Positions 60,420 through 64,000 of a stretch of 64,000 nucleotides of DNA are shown in pieces. The position numbers and the translations under genes were made by a program. Position 1 is the stretch's first letter, and every line of letters begins with the position of its first letter. The DNA is taken from the NCBI GenBank assembly GCA_963575745.1, contig CAUYUJ010021652.1:59444-123443 (forward strand), read 5' to 3'. This DNA comes from Prorocentrum cordatum (Eukaryota; Sar; Dinophyceae; Prorocentrales; Prorocentraceae). Under the pieces are notes generated by a model. It saw only the letters and a list, made by a program, of their open reading frames with translations, searched no databases and was not told the origin of the DNA.

Positions 60420-60665
60420 CTCTCCTCCTCCTGCTCGTCGTCGTCATCCTTCTCCTCATTCCTCATCCGTCCTGCTTCAAATCCTTCCTCCCCCTCCTCC
60501 TCCTTCTCCTCCTCTTTCTCCTCCTCCTCCTCCGCCTCCTCCTCTTCCTCCTCCTACCTCATCCGTAGCCTCGATGGTTCCGATAGCGCCGTGCGCGAGA
60601 TCCGCCTCCTCCCCATCCGTCCTCCTCCCTCCTCCCTCCTCCTTCCCTCCTCCCTCCTCCCCTCT
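60420..60665. repeat. TCC-rich pyrimidine tract
   Basis: Less regular than the other arrays, with TCATCCGTCC interruptions. Confidence 0.75.
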
Positions 60666-60940
60666 CTCGGGAGCGTCACAAAGAGGCCCTCCGAGGATAA
60701 TTTCACGACAACAAGGGCGCCGACCCGATGAACAGACACCACGTCGGGGCTCTGGGAACGGAGTCGAAGACGAAACATCGAATAACTGAGTCTTCGATGT
60801 TCGGGGCATTTTTCTGACCACGTGCGAGCCTTGTGGAAGTTTCCGAGAGCCTGAGGGGTGGACGTCTGGCGCAAGAACACGAGTGGAGGAGGAGACAACA
60901 CGACGCTTGGCTTCTACCCCCGTGAGGGGCGTTACAGGGT

Positions 60941-60944
60941 ATAC

Positions 60945-60977
<33 letters not shown>

Positions 60978-61150
60978 TGTATGTATGTATGTATGGATGT
61001 ATGTATGTATGTATGTATGTATGTATGTATGTATGTATGCATGCATGCATGCATGCATGTATGTATGTATGTATGTATGTATGTATGCATGCATGTATGT
61101 ATATATGTATGTATGTATGTTTGTATGTATGTATGCATATATATATATGT
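60941..61150. repeat. (TGTA)n array
   Basis: TATGTATG with a GCATGCATGCATGCAT block in the middle. Confidence 0.95.
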
Positions 61151-61151
61151 A

Positions 61152-61407
61152 GTCTCGCGTGAGGCCCGCTTCTTCTCGTCGATCCCCTGGCGGCCGCGCC
61201 GCCCGCCCCCCGCGGGAGCAACGCGGGCGGCACCGGGGATTCGCCGCCAGGAGGACATGACACGGTCGATGCGTCGCCCATGCGTCGATGCGCCGCCCAT
61301 GCATCTTCGACGTGTCGTCGATGCGGCGCAGTCCTCCGACCCGATCCACTCTGACCCCATTTCGGGAACCTTCCGCATTTTATCAGTGTCGTCTCGCGTG
61401 AGGCCCG
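61152..61407. repeat. Hairpin and CGATG half-element between 17-bp direct repeats
   Basis: GTCTCGCGTGAGGCCCG occurs exactly at 61152-61168 and 61391-61407. Between them is a CTGGCGGC...GCCGCCAG hairpin (61187-61250) and the right half of a CGATG element (to GACCCCATTTCGGGAACC). A sister hairpin is at 61584-61647. Confidence 0.65.
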
Positions 61408-61418
61408 TCTCTGTTCTA

Positions 61419-61566
61419 GGGGGCCACATGCGGTCCCTACCCCTACCCCCCACGATTTCTGAGGGGGAGGGTGGGGTTCACTCCGTGCGGGAGCTCCCGA
61501 GCGGAGCGAACCCCCCCTCCCCCTCAGAACTCGTGGGGGCTAGGGGTCGGGTTCGCATGTGGCCCC
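61419..61566. repeat. Long palindrome PAL-B, best copy
   Basis: GGGGCCACATGCGGTCCCTA to GGGTTCGCATGTGGCCCC, with arms of about 70 bp around GGGAGCTCCC (61489-61498). Confidence 0.8.
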
Positions 61567-61759
61567 GTCTGTTCGTCGCTCGTCTGGCGGCCGCGTCTCC
61601 CGCCCACGGGGGGAGACAACGGGCGGAGCCTGGGATGCGCCGCCAGGAGGACATGGACGCGCAGACGTCGGGCAGGTCGGGGAAGGACCCCCCCCCGCGC
61701 TGCCTCGGCTGCCTCCGCTGCCCTCCCCTCCTTTTGTGCGAAGAAAAACATGCGCCATG

Positions 61760-61808
61760 AACCTACATTTTTAGCGTTCCGCGCGGATTTCTTGGATCTG
61801 CGCCTGGC
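61760..61808. repeat. FB left half
   Basis: ACCTACATTTTTAGCGTTCC and GCGCGGATTTCTTGGATCTG. The right arm is absent. Confidence 0.55.
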
Positions 61809-61824
61809 AACTGAGTGTCGGCGC

Positions 61825-62560
61825 GTGTGTACATATATATACATAGATGTGTATATACATTTGTATATATATATATATATATGCATGTGTATGTATGTAT
61901 GTATGTATGTATGCATGCATGCATGTATGTATGTATGTATGTATGTATGTATGTGTGTTTGTACGTATGTACGTACGTATGTATGTACGTGGGCACGTAC
62001 GTATGTATGTATGCATGCATGCATGCACGTATGTTTGTTTGATGTGGTTTGTTATTATGTTTGTTGTTGTTTAAACAAGTGTTCGTAGTTGTGGTTGTAT
62101 TTTGTTTTGTATATTTGTTGTATGTGTACACGTTTTTGTTGTTGTGTTCGTCCCTTCGTATTTGTCCCTCTCTCTCTTTTTCTTAGGTGCACATATATAT
62201 ACATGTGTATGTGTGTTTACGTATGTACGTACGTACGTACGTAGGTATGTTTGTATGTATGAACGCATATAATGTATGTAATGTTTGTAATGTATGTATG
62301 TATATATGCATGTATGTATGTATGTGTGTGTATGTATGTATGTATGTATATATGTATGTACGTACGTACGTATGTATGTAAGTATGTATGTATGTATATA
62401 TGTGTATGTAGGTAGGTAGGTCGGCAGGTAGGTCGGTAGGTAGGTCGGTAGGTCGGTAGGTAGGTATGAATGTGTGCATGCAGGTATGTATGTTTGTATA
62501 TATATACACGTTTATATATACATATATATATATATATGTATATGTGTATATATAGAAGAT
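61825..62560. repeat. (TGTA)n/(TA)n complex repeats
   Basis: TATGTATG arrays at 61885-62035 and 62205-62480 with TACGTACG blocks and GTAGGTAGGTCGG units (62407-62465), and (TA)n near 62510-62540. A T-rich linker lies at 62036-62180. Confidence 0.9.
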
Positions 62561-62619
62561 ACGTAGCTCCCCCTCCTCCCCCCGCGACCTCGGATAAGAG
62601 CGGGGGTGCTCCCAGTCCA

Positions 62620-62725
62620 TTCGCGCCCGATTGGCGCGCCTGATCCGCGTGCCGCGCCCGATTGGCGCGCCGAGTTTTCTCGCCTGATTGGCGTGCCCGA
62701 TTAGCGCGCCTGCCTGGCGCCCCCG
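62620..62725. repeat. CGATTGGCGCGCC minisatellite
   Basis: About six units of 15-22 bp (CCCGATTGGCGCGCC, CCTGATTGGCGTGCC). Confidence 0.7.
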
Positions 62726-62740
62726 CCCTGAGGTCGAGGT

Positions 62741-63171
62741 TTCGTTGCAGCCGGATGCGCAGGGATATATCAAGAGCTCTTAGACACCCCTCACACTGAC
62801 ATGCATCTGTATATGTGTATCTACATATGCGTATGCGTGCAGGCATTCATATTTGTATGTTATCTGGACGTGAGAATATTGGGGCAAGTATTAGCCACTG
62901 TGGTCCCTGAGCAATCGGTCGCGCTCTTGATGTGTACTGTTCATGCTGCGAGCGAATTCTGCGCTGCGTTCTGCGGGTGTGGTACCATGTGTGTCTGGTG
63001 CACCTTGCGCGGTTTGAGTTCTGTGCTGCAAGCTGCGTGCTGTAGCCTATGCGCGCGAGCACTGGCGCGAGTTCCGGCGCGCCCGCGTTCAGCGCAGCGG
63101 GCGCCCGCGAGGCGCCCCCCGCCGCCGGCGGAGGGGGACGGAAGAGTCTTGACTTGATCCCGAGGCAGAGA
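62741..63171. other. Unassigned spacer
   Basis: No gene, TIR or array recognised. Confidence 0.4.
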
Positions 63172-63327
63172 TTTATCCATGAACCACCGCCTGGGGGTTC
63201 GGTCGTCGCGGACCTCCGCAGGCGGTGGAGATGGATAGATTCGGGCCCCCGGGGGCCAACACATTATCCATGTCCACCGCCCGCCGAGTCCTCAGGACGT
63301 CGGTTCCCAGGCGGTGGATATGGATAA
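63172..63327. repeat. Two adjacent related hairpins
   Basis: TTTATCCATGAACCACCGCC pairs with GGCGGTGGAGATGGATAGA (63172-63239). TTATCCATGTCCACCGCC pairs with GGCGGTGGATATGGATAA (63264-63327). Both share one consensus arm. Confidence 0.7.
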
Positions 63328-64000
63328 AGCCCCGCTTCGCATCAACTGCGACGTTCTTTTTTCTCGTTTCTCAATCTCATCAGAAGTGGCGACGCCGCCG
63401 ACGACGACGACGACGACTCAAACGGCACAGCTTCTCACGCGCGCCGAGGGGTCGGCGGGTTTCCGCTCGCTTCGCGTTGCGTTTGGGGGGCCGCGAGGAA
63501 GGGCGGCAGTCATTGCAGCGGCGCCGCCAGGGACAGTGTGAAACGTAGTGCCTTCAAGAAGGACTTCGTTGCGGCTCGTAGGGCAGGGCGAGCTGCTGGC
63601 GATGACGCCGTGTCACATGTTCGCCAAATCTGTGAGCGTTTTGTTTCACCCTCGCCAGCGTGACGCTCGTTCCCCAGCCCCCCCCCCCCCCCAGTAACGC
63701 CAACGATCGTAGTGGGCGGGGTGGCCTGTACCCGCCATACATGCTTGGGGGCGGACCCCTCGCAGCTATGGTGCTGTGCTCACAGGCGTGGCGAGGTGCT
63801 GCTGAAAGCGTGCTTTGGTGCCCACAAGCGCACTGTGGCGCTGGCAGGCTCCCCACCTGTTGCGGCGCCGAGTTCGCAGTCATGGCGTGGTGCTGAAAGG
63901 CATGTTTCGGTGGTCGCATGCGTGTTGTGGCGCTTGCAGGGTATTGCGGTGCGCGTCGGTCAGGCGGGCTCATTGCCAAGGTGCCCTACTCGGAGGGCGG
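63328..64000. other. Spacer with one loose tandem duplication
   Basis: A GACGAC tract is near 63395-63415 and a C run near 63680-63692. GCGTGG...GTGGCGCTGGCAGG is repeated loosely at about 63786-63850 and 63883-63940. No gene recognised. Confidence 0.45.

Noticed and set aside
60563-60584. TCCGTAGCCTCGATGG as a third spliced-leader relic
   Set aside because: Only the first nine bases match well (about 14 of 22 overall) and it lies at the edge of a TCC tract, so chance is likely.
1-64000. tRNA, rRNA, SL RNA or 5S genes
   Set aside because: I looked for SL donor context and obvious conserved RNA motifs and saw none. Small RNAs cannot be excluded without a covariance-model search.

Overview
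This window reads as nuclear DNA from a dinoflagellate. Three things point there: an intron-free cytosolic HSP70 gene ending in EEVD; two decayed copies of the 22-nt dinoflagellate spliced leader (SL), one 83 nt upstream of the HSP70 ATG (19/22 match) and one at 37566-37587 (20/22 match); and a very gene-poor, GC-rich landscape full of short inverted-repeat elements and (TCC/GGA)n tracts. The species cannot be fixed from the sequence alone.

Gene content is low. The only intact gene I can defend is HSP70 (5671-7611, + strand). Its SL relic suggests that the locus came from a trans-spliced mRNA that was copied to DNA and reinserted. A second SL relic precedes a fragment encoding two 69-residue cysteine-rich repeats (37723-38229). 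A possible isolated exon lies at 37309-37420. A heavily decayed LINE reverse transcriptase, broken by frameshifts, stops and insertions, occupies 50275-51941.

Everything else is repeats. Layout: 1-4.8 kb, TIR and foldback elements; 4.8-5.6 kb, a TCC array, a long inverted repeat and the SL relic; 5.7-7.6 kb, HSP70; 8-13 kb, palindromes and TCC/CGT arrays; 14-18 kb, a repeat cluster with a 1.26-kb TIR element carrying two minisatellites; 18.5-24 kb, an ordered repeat module (M-N-C), nested MITEs and a 0.5-kb purine tract; 24.9-25.9 kb, GAT arrays; 26.1-27.9 kb, a 386-bp satellite; 29-36 kb, TCC/GGA arrays with foldback elements; 37-38.3 kb, gene fragments; 39-50 kb, nested TIR elements; 50.3-51.9 kb, the LINE relic; 52-60 kb, MITEs and TCC arrays; 60.9-62.6 kb, TGTA/TA repeats; 63 kb, small hairpins.

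At least fifteen short repeat families occur in two to twelve copies. Several are nonautonomous TIR elements with exact 3-bp target duplications (TAA, GAA, CTA, TCA). I found no transposase for them here. Many are nested, which gives a relative insertion order. Several insertions are also bracketed by direct duplications of 8-50 bp, longer than the expected 3 bp. The genes do not form a pathway: HSP70 is a housekeeping chaperone, and the rest is decayed or mobile DNA.
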